Shown here piece after piece: positions 24,380 to 34,437 of a stretch of 64,000 nucleotides of DNA (the stretch's first letter is position 1; each line of letters opens with the position of its first letter). The stretch is from contig JAKSGN010000005.1 in the NCBI GenBank assembly GCA_024180945.1, positions 620,001-684,000 of the forward strand, written 5' to 3'. The notes below the pieces were generated by a model, which was given only the letters and a program-made list of their open reading frames with translations, did not search any database and had not been told where the DNA came from. Source of the stretch: Macrophomina tecta (lineage: Eukaryota > Ascomycota > Dothideomycetes > Botryosphaeriales > Botryosphaeriaceae). Position numbers and translations under genes: made by a program.

Positions 24380-24522
24380 AAGCACGAAAAAAAAAAAAAA
24401 GCGTTGTTTAGGCAATTTGGGGCGGGTAGGACGTTTAGGCGCGTTCTCGCGTTTTTTGGTGAGGACGCGCGCGAAAAATCCGGGGATTAGGCCCCCCGTC
24501 GCTAATGATTTGCAAAACCCGG
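24380..24522 (-). repeat. Right terminal inverted repeat
   Basis: Inverse match of the left end. It ends ..GATTTGCAAAACCCGG before the TA. Differences from the left repeat are mainly C/T transitions plus a longer A-run (24387-24400). Confidence 0.9.
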
Positions 24523-24538
24523 TAGCAATGGCAACCAT
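24523..24538 (-). pseudogene. Displaced start of the rhodopsin-fold gene
   Basis: On the minus strand, ATG at 24538 is followed by GTT GCC ATT GC and then the TA target site of the transposon. Joining this in thought to the other flank (TA at 21112-21111, then ACCCGGAAGAAAGCATGCAA and a GTGACA donor) gives one open frame MVAIANPEESMQ running up to an intron that ends CTGCAG near 21048. NPEES-type starts are common in this membrane-protein family. So the insertion appears to separate the start codon from the body of the gene. The following exon is degenerate, which limits the proof. Confidence 0.45.
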
Positions 24539-24945
24539 CTTGAAAATTGAAAAGAGTCGAACGAGCGTAGACCGGAATCAGTATTCTAGCACGAGCGGTG
24601 ATGAGACGTGTGCCGCTGAACCAGCAATTTATATTACCCAGCGCTATATGATGTTCCGCAGTACTACCCCAGTCGACGTTTCCGTTGACTGGGCCGAGCG
24701 GTATGGCACTTTCTGTGGCTGAAGCGCATGCAAGCCAAAAGGATGCGGGTAAGTCGGCCCGCAAGCTTAATCACCTGACGCCGCCGCTCTTGGTTCCGGT
24801 CTTTTTTGACTGCGGCTAAATTTGAATCACAGCCACTCGGAAACATACACTGCTCCCCACTATCTATTGTAGCTGGCCCGCGTTGGACGTACAGCCTGCG
24901 CAATACTGTGGTTGCCACCCTACAAGGCCCCCTCACGAATCGGTC

Positions 24946-25041
24946 GTCCGCCCCACCCTGTCATTTTCCATGGATTTGATTGGTCGGCCCATACCAAAAA
25001 TCCTAGAAAAGCACTGACAATGACAGGGTGGGCGGCCGGAC
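24946..25041. repeat. Short inverted repeat, MITE-like
   Basis: Arms of about 20-23 bp: GTCCGCCCCACCCTGTCATT on the left and the inverse of GTCCGGCCGCCCACCCTGTCATT on the right, separated by about 50 bp. They differ by an insertion of three bases. No target-site duplication is obvious. It could be a miniature element or a stem-loop. Confidence 0.5.
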
Positions 25042-26637
25042 TGTTCCCTTTGTGTCTTTTGTTAGTGCGGATCCAGTGACAAATATATAGCCACTTAGCA
25101 ACGAGATCACAATGCTCGATGACTAAAGAGAGATAGCTGTTCATCTCGCAGTACAATATTATGAGATCTCGAGCTAAGGTGATGGCGCCCCTTGTCCGGG
25201 ACGGGCGGACGCGCCATATTGTCGTCCGACGCGGTCTACTTTTTGTGCCTTTTCGCTAGCGACCTTATCTCCTATCCTCCCTTAGAGACCACAATTGCTA
25301 GATAACCTCTGTCCGCTGTGCCCCTTCCATAGCAGTGCTTCTCGTGTTCTATGTTCTTGCCCCCTCCGCGGTATTGCTTCGCCTCCTTCCTCTTTGCAAT
25401 ACCGCCGGGGAGAATGCGCACTTTTTGCTACCTTTACACATGGCCATTAGATTCCTGAAAACATACAACTGATAGCCATCTTGGTAGCGTGCGGCCTGGA
25501 GTCCATATGCAGTTCGATTCCTGGTTGGAGAGATGTCGCTTTCATTTTGCTTCGCCGTGATAATCGACGTATATTAGGAGGTAGCATAGAGAGGAATAGG
25601 TCCCTCCCTACTTTAGGTTCTACCTAAGAGAAGCTGCCGATGTGTTATCTGGTTTGAAAACGATGTGCTCCTTACGATTGGTTCCGAAGCTCCCGACAGA
25701 ATACTTGGAGAGATGATGAGTATGGAGTGATGATCGACAGGTTCTCCGCTCCCACAATATAGCGTTGAATCCACATGCCCCATTGCAGGCAACAGGTCAC
25801 TCCATGGCAGCCTTGAGGCGCCTGGTGTGCTAAGTCTTTGAGATCAAATCAAGTTTCCGTCTTTTTGAGGTTTAGTAGCTTCCAGACGTTTTGCCGAGTA
25901 TGGAATCAACACCTTCAAGACAATATTTTGTATTGCGAAGATAACTGGTCCTTTCGGATGGCAGTGTCCTGAGGACATCACAAAACGGCCACTCTTGCAG
26001 CCTTCAGCACACGCAGCGGCCGTAGTCATCCTCTATATTGTACGCATTTCGCAAATTCGAGCCAGATATGGTGGTAGTGAAGGATTTTTCAAATGGTATC
26101 GGCCATTTTAGGGCTTATAAGAGCGGGAGACGGCTCCGAGAGGGCGTTATCCATAGATATCCGTGTCTCTTGCAGCACATCATCACGAGCTTTGTGTGAG
26201 TTTGAATATGTTTCGGTTGCGTAAGAGACTACAGAGCACCCCGTGTTAAACTCTGTGAGTTAAAAAAAAAAACCGAGCAAGCCTAAAAGCATAAAGGAGC
26301 AATAATATCTGAATTTCATGTACTTCTTGAAGCAGAATAAGCTTTCTGCTACCTCCAGGCTCCGTCGCTGTAGCAGACTCTGCAGGAGGAAGTATGCAGC
26401 TTTATCATAGTATTTGACAGGATAACACTCTCGTACATCTCTACGATACTTGCACCAACACCTGGGAGCGTTCCCCTTACCTATTCTGCCCTCCCTATTT
26501 CAGCCCCCAATCAATTCAAATGTACGCAGTGGGACTGCATGATCAAGAACTCACCGTGCGATCGTCTTTGTTTGCAGCACGTATGCTAGGCAGTAAGAGG
26601 TCCAGAAGTCACAGCTGCAAAACAGAGCGTGGTCTTA
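25042..26637. other. No gene seen
   Basis: No open frame of interest. It includes a tRNA-like fragment near 25484-25536 that does not fold well, and A-runs near 26260. Probably old, mutated non-coding DNA between the transposon and the HET relic. Confidence 0.5.
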
Positions 26638-27340
26638 AATTAGCAAGAAGATAGGGCATGAACGAACCGGTTGAGTTCTTATTTGGTGAGACCCAGGCTT
26701 TCCACAGATCCCGTGTTGCCAAAATTGACTCCACAGGGTTTGGTAGCGATATGCTGTCGGAGTAAAGTCCATGGACAAAGAGGGTGAAGCGCAGCCATGA
26801 AAGGGACTACTCTCCCGCAAGAGAGAGAGACTTCCAGATCCCGCGCGTGTGCTTGAACAATTCACAGTCTTGAGAACCACGAAATTGTCAGGGCCTTGTC
26901 GATTGCTACAGTAGCCGCTTCCATTTCGCGGTCTGACAGGACGAGAATGCACTTCGACATCCTGTTCAAAGTCTAAGCTTCCGGGCCTCCTGGTCGTGAT
27001 TGCCGAGCCAGGTAAGGCCACTGGATACTTGTCGATAGATTTCCGCTATGAGCGGGATATGGCTTCAATTGTCGGCATCGTCATTCCGATTGATGCAGAC
27101 AGCATCTACGCAAACAGTTCGGACTTTCAGCACCCATCTGAGCTTTCTGAGAGCATGATTAATATCTGTAGTGATGCAGATTACGTCAACCGGACTTGCT
27201 GTTGAATTTTGCCAGTCGCTGATAATGGGAGAACGGGAAAACCGAGGCTTTCTCCACATGTATGGCAATGATATGTACTGGCAGTCACCATTGTCCAAGT
27301 GGACTACTCTCACGTTGTAGAGCTGAGTGCCAGCGCATCA
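26638..27340 (-). pseudogene. HET-domain (heterokaryon incompatibility) gene, inactivated
   Basis: Conserved blocks of the HET domain are readable on the minus strand in order: CQYISLPYMW (family: YxxLSYxWG), INHALRKLR, then VCVDAVCINR (family: hWIDAhCINQ), PLIAEIYRQVSSGLTWLG, and after a frame change AIDKALTISWFSRL..VQAHARDLEV. TGA at 27065-27067 interrupts between the CINR block and the AEIY block, where CGA is expected. TGA at 26966-26968 ends that frame, and TGA at 26862-26864 replaces an expected Trp (TGG). All are C-to-T or G-to-A type changes. HET proteins trigger cell death after fusion of unlike hyphae; this copy cannot act. Confidence 0.75.
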
Positions 27341-27701
27341 GCATCGATTTGATCTTGCATATGATTTCCACATACAACTGATACTCCGGTTAAATCCACA
27401 CATGGTTACCATTAACTTGCCTTCAGCGTGCGAAATCTGTTGTGCTCCATAGCCCGACGCACGGATTCACCACCTGATCTGGCTTCATTAAAATAGCCGG
27501 TGCCACTGTGTTAAATTGCAGCTTCCCCGCCTTCCAACCCTTGGCCGCCTCAGCCTCGCTCGCAGGAAACCGATTGCGGAACTCCACGAACAACGCTGCT
27601 GCTCAATGATCGAGGTCTTATCAACCGAAAACTACAACTTGTGGTTCCTTTGCCTTTCTTGGTGAAGACGCTGACCGGCGTCCGTCCCATCCTTCGCCGC
27701 A

Positions 27702-29833
27702 TCACTCATGCCCATGCGTCTCAGGCAGGAGGAGCTGAACTCCCACAGCCGCAACATTCGCACAAATTGACAGCACTGAAACATAGTCAGCAACTTGCGG
27801 GAATAGAGGAGACGTGGCATGCTCGAGGAAAGATTCCGCGACTCACCGGGCACGAGCCGAAACGCAGCGAGGTACTCGGCGCGCACAATCCTACGCTCGC
27901 TCGCGGGCAACTTCTGGTAAAACCTCGAGTCCTTGATGATGTCTTCCACGACCTTCCTCGACCGGTCAGCTAAAAACACCAGCGAAGCAACGAAGCCGCC
28001 ACCGAGCGAGATACTCACATCCTCATTGCCCTCTCGCAGCGCCGCCCTCAGCCTCGACCTAAACTCACCTCTCACCACCTTCGCCGCTACGTTCGTCCCG
28101 ACAATGCTGCCCACCTGCTGCGCCAGGTAGTACGCGGTGATGCCTTCCGCGGCCAGGCGTCGCGGCGTGGCGCGCGACAGGCCGACGAACTGCGCGGAGA
28201 GCGTCCAGCCGAACGCCGCGCCGACGACGAGGATGTAGGAGAGCTCGAGGGGGTGGCGGGAGAGCTGGCTCGCGCTGTCCTCGTCATTGCCGGCGGTGGA
28301 TGATGTTGTCCTGGTCCAGCGGAGGATGATGGCGGCGTAGGCGGCGATGCTGATGGCGGTGAGCAGGAGGGTGGGTAGCTTGTAGCGGGGGAATCTGTTT
28401 CGCGTGAGTTGGCAATGCCGTACGTCAGCGGGACGAGTCGCACCTAGTGAACGTGATGCCGGACGCAAGACCGCCGACGGCGGCGCCGACGCTGGAGGGA
28501 ACCATGCAGAGTGCTGCCATGGTATTGCTGGCGCCTTGTGTGTAGATGAAGAATGGGACGAGATTGGTGAGGGTCTGTCCGCTGGTCAGTGCGAGATCGG
28601 TGATTGTATGGGTCAATGGGGCGTCTCTACCGCAAACCGCCCGAGGAAGACAAGGACCTGGATGATGCAGAAGCCCCCTCCGGCTTTCAGTCTCAGCAGT
28701 GAAAGGGGGGTGAGAGGGTTCGCAGCCCAGAACTTCTCGATAATCAGAAAGGCTGCGGTGGAGGAGACGCAGGCTATCCCCAAACTGATGGTGAGCGGGT
28801 GTGTCCACGGAAGCCTGTCTCCGCCGAGGTCTATAAGGAGGATGAAGGTAGAGACTGCGAGGATGAAGGCAAAGATGCCTGAGAAGTCGATCTGGCGAAC
28901 GGCTTCCAGGCCCTCTTTTCGCTCCTGTTCTGGTGCCTCTGTATTGGGACTCAAGTTGGTTGGAAGAGTCAAAGAAATGAATACGGCGCAGCACACGCTC
29001 ACTGGACATTGTGAGAGGAATGACCTGATTCTGGTTAGCCGCTACCAAAGCTAAAGATGTCATGAAACATTACCATCGCCATCCCACAATGTCAGAAAGC
29101 ATTGCTCCAAGCGGAGGCCCAGCACTCCGCCCGATTGTGGTGATGACTGTCACATAGCTCCGGAAAAGAGCAACCTGGCGTGGATGCGCGACATCTGGAG
29201 CCAATCTTAGTAACACGGTCGTCATTGTGGACTCAACTTACCAGTGATGATGACTGACACCAGCCCGATGAGGCCGGCGCCTCCAAGGCCGGTGACGAGT
29301 CGGCCAGCAACCGCGTGCCAAAGAGACCCTGCAATACCACTTTTTGCCTTCAGCCAGAGTATACCAATGCGAAAGCAACTAAGACACGTACACCCATAGA
29401 TTGCCAATGGTAAAAAGAGCATACGAGATGAGTAACGGATTTTTTCGACCGTAGATCTGGGCAAGCTTGCCGCACTTGGTCCGAGGGGTCAGCATCAAAC
29501 TGCAACATCCATCCATGTCGATCATAGCTTACAATGGGCAGTGCTATCGAGTAGCCCAGGTTATAGCTAATCAACAACCAGGACGCCTCATGCAAGCGGC
29601 GGAGATCGGAACCAACGATGCTGTACATGGAAATCATCAGCGACTCATCCGCAGAAGCCATAAGGACACCTATGTTGCCGTGTCAATAGCTGGCATACTC
29701 CTCAGCTGCGGTCGACAGTCTTACCTAGAAGTGTAGCGATGACACATAGGACGTTCCTGATGTAGGAGGGAGTCCGCTGCACTGGCCTGTCATTGCGAGG
29801 TGGAATTAGGCGCGTCGTCTCTCGGCTCTCCAT
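27702..29833 (-). CDS. MFS transporter (DHA2/vacuolar amino-acid type)
   Basis: Nine exons (29725-29833, 29533-29669, 29392-29474, 29242-29339, 29074-29194, 28631-29024, 28444-28574, 27847-28394, 27702-27775) give 564 aa with all phases matching. A short cytosolic N-terminus (MESRETTRL) precedes the first helix with SADESLMISMYSIVGSDL, as in drug/basic amino-acid exporters of the 14-helix group. Motif A is present as GKLAQIYGRK, and the second-helix pair GRLVTGLGGAG and GRSAGPPLGA (motif C region) follow. The last exon ends LLLPETHGHE. Introns are 47-71 nt. Such proteins use the proton gradient to export small molecules or load vacuoles. It is divergent from the 2OG oxygenase gene and could export the cluster product; that is inference. 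Substrate unknown. Confidence 0.88.
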
Positions 29834-30725
29834 GTCCAAGTGAGATGAGTGTGCAACAGAGTACGCAAAATGTTCCAATGGGCTTTTTCGTTAGTCGACA
29901 AGGCTCAATGGCTTGGACTGAAGGTGATCAAGATTGAATTCTCGTCAAGACGAAAACGACCGTGCTGAGGCTTAGGCGGCCGGCACATGTCTCGCCGCAA
30001 GATGTTCCCATCAGTGACGGCCAATCCCCAGTCCTGAATGCGTGTGACAGCGTGGAGGCAGCGGGGCGCGGCCTTCGAGCTTTCCCAGCGCTCGTAATTG
30101 CACCATCAACCAGGCGACGGGCAAAGATGGCCGCGGACTCTTGCCCAGTTTGCATACATTTAGCGCCGGATCCACATGCTACTGACGTGATCGAGGCGCG
30201 CAATGAGCACAAGAAATCAGGCGTCACAAGCGATGGCTCGATAGGCTGGACATGATAAATTTGGGATGATCGGATGCACAGGCCGGTTTGTCGGATGCCG
30301 TTGCCGAAGTAGACATATAGCCTGCTCCCAAAATGGGGCCCGATCTGATGCAGATCATCGTAAAAGCTTGTGGAGCGGGGGTTGTGCAGATCTGCTGCGG
30401 GGGTTGCGTTTACGAAGGCCGGGCGCGGAAGAGAAATCCCTGGTAATGGAGGTGTGCGGGCGAGGCTGGAGTTGCACAATAAAATATTGCCATCATGCAT
30501 TAGGCCCTCCCTCGTCCACTAGCGGGAGTAGGATGCGGAGGTCGGCTCAACTGCCCTTTAGGGCCACTTATGCATAGAATATTGAGTTTTGTTTGTAGCG
30601 GGGGCTGAGTGGATGTGTTGCTACCGTGCGGGTTTATCATCCCCGCCGGATCGAGGTCTCGCAATCCTTCATTTCCCTTCATTCATTGCCTTTTCATTCT
30701 CGAGGACTTTTTCCTTGCTGCCATC
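29834..30725. promoter_or_regulatory. Divergent promoter region, MFS / 2OG oxygenase
   Basis: An 892-bp gap between the start codons of two divergent genes, so it must hold both promoters. An AT-rich element (ATAAAATATT, 30479-30488) lies about 240 bp before the oxygenase start. A minus-strand frame across 29928-30500 has no family features and is taken as chance. No operator can be named. Confidence 0.5.
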
Positions 30726-31672
30726 ATGCCCAGTTCGTCCCAGGCTAAGCAGAATGGAGCGGTCCATCTCCACGAACTCCAGGTCGTTGATTATGCTCGC
30801 CTGAATATCAACGACGAAAAGGAAGCCCAAAAGCTTCTAGAAAACGCCCGCGCTCCAGGTGCATTCTACCTCGATCTGAGGAATGAGGCCCGCGGTGCCG
30901 ATATCCTGAGAAATCTCGAGACAGTCTACCAGCTCATGGAAGGCTACTTCGACCAGCTTCCGGCATGGAAGCTGGGAGACGTCCGAAACGACCAGAAGCC
31001 GTGGCAAGACCGAGGGTATGACAATACAGCCGCAATTCTACCCGCACCACACTGATTTTGGCTTTGCGCAAGATACAAGCAATGTGATGGTGACGAATCA
31101 TTCGAGGTGAGATTGTCGCTGCCGTTCCCTGGACCACACTGAGACCATGGTAGATGGCGCGCGACGAGATGCGAGACGGCTCGGTCGCTCTGCCGACGGC
31201 GCTCCGAGCAAAGCAGGCGACGTTGGATGAGTTCTCAGAAGCATGTCACGAAGCGTGTATGACAATGCTGGGACGCCTCTCCGAGTCTCTCGGCAACGCG
31301 GGCTTCAAGCAGCACCACCGCGACGACCACGCTAGCGACTCGGGGCTCAAGCTCATCTACGAGCCATGGCGGCACCGCGTGGTCGACGTGACAGACAACA
31401 CGCACACGGACAGCGGCACGCTGACGCTGCTCTTCTACAAGGAGCTGGGCCTCGAGGTTGAACTGGGCGCGGGGGCTGAGTGGGCGTACGTCCCGCCGAA
31501 AGATGGATGCGCGATAATCAATGTGGCGGACTCGCTGGAGCGCATGTCGGGCGGGGCACTGCACTCACTGCTGCATCGGGTGGTGCAGCCGGCGGATGGG
31601 TTCAAGAAGCGCTACTACCTGTCGTACTTTCTCCGCCCTGAGCAGGCCTGGAAGGATTCTCAGCCCGCTTGA
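30726..31672 (+). CDS. 2-oxoglutarate/Fe(II)-dependent dioxygenase
   Basis: Three exons (30726-31015, 31073-31106, 31154-31672), introns of 57 and 47 nt, 280 aa. The N-terminal DIOX_N-like part includes LENARAPGAFYLDL and a YKQ..DESFEMARDE segment typical of fungal gibberellin-oxidase-like proteins. The 2OG-Fe(II) oxygenase domain has the iron triad His192-x-Asp194 (NTHTDSGTLTLLF) and His249 (LHSLLHRV), with Arg261 (KRYYLSYFLRP) placed to hold 2-oxoglutarate. All catalytic residues are present. This family hydroxylates, desaturates or cyclises small molecules. It is divergent from the MFS gene and convergent with the FMN-protein gene (121 bp apart). Substrate unknown. Confidence 0.9.
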
Positions 31673-31793
31673 AGTAGCTTTACAGCCCTGGCTTGTGGGG
31701 CCCGCAAATAGCAGTCACGGGGAATTCATGTCATGCAATGGATCATATTTCGCGAAAGGCATCGAAGCCGTGATGTCTGCAAGCGCGCCCCTC

Positions 31794-32632
31794 CTACGAG
31801 CCGCCACCCTTGGCCGGCTCGGGCCGACAAGCAGCGTCGACGGCAAACTCCCTTGCGTTGAGATTCTCATTCCTGACAAAGTCGGCGATATGGGCGGGGA
31901 CGTCCTGGACTCTGTTGTAGGGGCTGGGCACGGGCTCGGCGAAGGCTTCGTAGACGGGAATGATGCCGGTCCACACCGAATTCACGACGGCTTCGTTGCG
32001 CAGATCCTTGCGCTCGTCGCTCGGGACGTGGCCCTTGGCCTTGGCGCTGGCGCGCTCGATGGCGACTTTCATGATGCGGGTCGCCTGCATCTCGCCGGCA
32101 TCCGGGGGCACGCGGGTGTGGTGCCAGCGGCCGGGCACGACGGCGTTGGTGATGAGCTCCATGGCCCACAGCTTCTCGGCCGGGTCGTCGACGATGGCGG
32201 CGCGGCCCTGCAGCATGGCTGAGCGGTAGTTGTAGCTGTGGTTGAAGGGGGTCAGGGCCATGGTGAAGCCATCGACCTTGGTGGCCTCGATGCAGACGGG
32301 CAGGCCGCCGTCAGCGCCCAACCGCATCAGCCGGCTCGACACGTAGCCGTGCAGGTAGCACGCGGGCGGCTCATCGCTGTCGGGCGGGTAGACGGCGATC
32401 TGGGCGATCATGGGCAGCACGACGGGGAAGGGGTCGTCGGCGGAGGGCTGGAAGCCGACATGGCAGACACTGGAGGTGTTGACGATGCTGTGGATCGTCT
32501 CCGCGTCGTACGTGCCTGGGGCGGGGAATCAGCGGGGACGGGATGGAAGGCTGCACGTGGCCGCTCACCGCGGTGCTTCTTGCGGTTAAAGGCGGTGCCT
32601 GGCGTCTGGGAGTAGGATGTTTGTCCGTGCAT
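31794..32632 (-). CDS. FMN-binding split-barrel protein (pyridoxamine 5'-phosphate oxidase-like)
   Basis: Two exons (32569-32632, 31794-32515; 53-nt intron GTGAGC..CCCCAG), 261 aa. After a short N-terminus with an RKKHRGTYD motif it has IHSIVNTSSVCHVGF, CYLHGYVSSRLMR, IEATKVDGFTMA, NYRSAMLQGRA and a C-terminal ELITNAVVPGRW..TRVP segment, the order found in the 'flavin-nucleotide-binding' branch of the split-barrel family (Pyridox_ox_2 type). Members bind FMN and reduce or oxidise small molecules, but few have known substrates. It shares a 421-bp divergent promoter with the TyrRS paralogue, which suggests joint control. A housekeeping flavoprotein is the alternative. Confidence 0.82.
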
Positions 32633-33053
32633 GGTGCGAGCTGAATGGGGGTGGTAGAGTGCCTCGCAGGGAAACGGGCCGCTTAAATGCACGAATGTCA
32701 AGGGCGCACAGCGGCGTGCAGGCCAGTGCTTGCGAGGAGGGGGATAGCGGGCCTCTCCGTGGAGCCCACCAATGCGGGCGCGGGCCGGGCCTCAGCAGCA
32801 GCTGCAGGGATGATGCTGCAGAATCGCTTCCATCTGGCAGCCCGCATTTCCTATTACGTAGCACATCTGCGGCACGCTGCTGGTCATGCTCACATGCATG
32901 AGGGCAATCTTGGTGGGCCAAGAGATCTGGCGCACCAACAGCACTGGTGGGAGAGCAGCATAAAGCCGTCAAGAGAAGGCTGGTGTCCCGGCTGTCTGCT
33001 CAATCACCGGTTCGAATCGCAGCACAGTTCCTCGTTTCCATCGCTGGCACATC
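32633..33053. promoter_or_regulatory. Divergent promoter, FMN protein / TyrRS paralogue
   Basis: 421 bp between two divergent start codons. It contains TTACGTAG at 32854-32861, close to a CRE/AP-1 type palindrome, but no factor can be assigned. No open frame of its own. Confidence 0.45.
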
Positions 33054-34437
33054 ATGATTCCATCCGAAGAACGGCTTCGCCTCGTCACCCGCCGGCAGTC
33101 TCTCCACGACCCGGCCGATGCGAAGCTGCTTGAAAAGCTGCTCGCCGAGAAAGAACAGCCGAAGATTGCCTGGGGTGAGCAAGGAGGTACCTCCGCATCA
33201 CCGCGATGCTGACGAGCCAATCCAGTCACTGCGCCCACCGGAAAGCGTTCGTTTTCGAGGCGCGCCTGCCCGCGCTTGGAGGCTGGAGCTGACGGATGAT
33301 GCAGCTCATGTGGGCTACTTGGTGCCACTTGCCAAACTGGTCGACTTCCTCAGAGCGGGCCTCGACGTGCGCATAGCCTGGCCCTCGCGCGCATCCCCAC
33401 AGCGGCTAATGGCAGCAGGTGACGGTGTACTGCGTCGACGTCTACAGCTTCCTGGTCAACTACGTCCACCCGATGGATGTCGTCGCACACCGGCGCGAGT
33501 ACTACCGCCTGCTCGTCAGCGCCGTGCTCCAGAGCCTCGGCGTGCAGCCCGGCCAGGTCAAGTTCGTCAGCGAATCGAGCATCGCCTACAGCAAGGAGTT
33601 CGTGACGGACATGCAGAGGCTCTGCGCGCTGATGACCCAGCAGGACGCCCGCAACACCTGCGAAGAGGTCGCCAACACGGCGATGCTCAGCCCCATGCTC
33701 TGCTGCATCCACCAATCGCTGGCCGAGGAATACCTTGCCATGGACATCCAGTTTGGCGGCGAAGATCAGGTGAGGCAGTCCCGCACGCGTCCTCCCCAGC
33801 CCCGGCCCATCCATGCTGAATCTTGCCCATCTCCCAGGCCGGCCTCTTCGCCCATGCGCGCCAGTTCATGCCCCTGCTCGGCTACAGGCAGCGCCTGCAC
33901 CTCATGAACCCCATGGTCGCCGGCCTCGACGGGCTCAAGATGTCCTCCTCCAAGCCCGCCGCCACCAAGATCGAGTTCCTCGACGACCCGCCCACCGTGC
34001 GGCGCAAGGTCCAGCACGCCGCGTGTCCGCCAGGCCAGATCGTCGAGAACGGCATCCTCGAGCTGCTGAAGCACGTGCTAGTCCCCGTCAGCGAGCTGCG
34101 ACTCGAGCGGGCGCGCGGACAAACGGGGCTGAACACGGAAGAGGGGGCGGGAGGCGGCAGCTGCGGCGGGCGGCCCTTCGTCGCGGACGGCGCGCCCGAT
34201 GGTGCCGTGTTTTCCGTCGCGCGCGCGGCCCGGCAGCCTGGCATGGAGGAAGAGCATCTGCACTTCGCGTCGTATGTGGAGCTCGAGCGGGCCTATGTCA
34301 GCGGCGCGATCGAGCCCGCCCCGCTGAAGGCGGCGGTGGAGGCGGCGTTCAACGACTTGCTCGCGCCCATCCGCGACGTCTATGCGCAGAGCAAGGAGTG
34401 GCAGGAAGTCGATCGCGCGGCCTATCCGGAACAGTGA
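33054..34437 (+). CDS. Divergent tyrosyl-tRNA synthetase paralogue
   Basis: Five exons (33054-33174, 33226-33246, 33305-33366, 33419-33769, 33838-34437), introns 51-68 nt, 384 aa, close to the catalytic core of cytosolic eukaryotic TyrRS. Class I signatures are kept: PTGKPHVGY at 44-52 (HIGH equivalent) and KMSSS at 219-223. Numbering to residue 56 is collinear with the human enzyme. The amino-acid pocket is changed: Ala39 replaces Tyr39, Ala170 replaces Asp173 (both contact the phenol OH in normal TyrRS), and Cys163 replaces Tyr166 (amino-group side). Gln167 and Gln185, equivalent to Gln170 and Gln188, remain. His77 is Tyr, and 'QRK' after the FGGxD motif is QAG. So ATP binding looks intact but tyrosine recognition does not. 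It may charge or adenylate another amino acid, or serve as an insensitive copy. The housekeeping gene is presumably elsewhere. Confidence 0.9.

Larger units (their letters stand above)
21113..24522. mobile_element. Tc1-like DNA transposon, two genes
   Basis: A 3,410-bp element with long terminal inverted repeats (about 137-143 bp), flanked by TA on both sides (21111-21112 and 24523-24524), the target duplication of the Tc1/mariner superfamily. It carries a spliced DD34E transposase on the plus strand and, convergently, a spliced 641-aa second gene on the minus strand. Both coding regions are free of stops or frameshifts. The inverted repeats differ at only a few positions, mostly C/T or G/A. 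This points to a young, possibly autonomous copy sitting among older mutated genes. It lies inside the first exon of the rhodopsin-fold gene. Confidence 0.9.

Noticed and set aside
25484..25536. tRNA-like sequence with A-box-like TAGCCATCTTGG and B-box-like GTTCGATTCC
   Set aside because: Acceptor and T-stem do not pair; at best a degraded tRNA or SINE fragment.
29195..29241. Apparent frameshift in the MFS gene at the CTAAG acceptor
   Set aside because: Using the CCAG acceptor ten bases further on restores the frame (TDVAHPRQVALF), so no mutation is needed.
29928..30500. Open frame of 190 codons in the MFS/2OG divergent promoter
   Set aside because: No motif and no conserved features; lies where two promoters are expected.
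33240..33305. Apparent loss of the class I ATP-binding motif in the TyrRS paralogue
   Set aside because: The break is a 58-nt intron; splicing C to CT restores GKPHVGY exactly.
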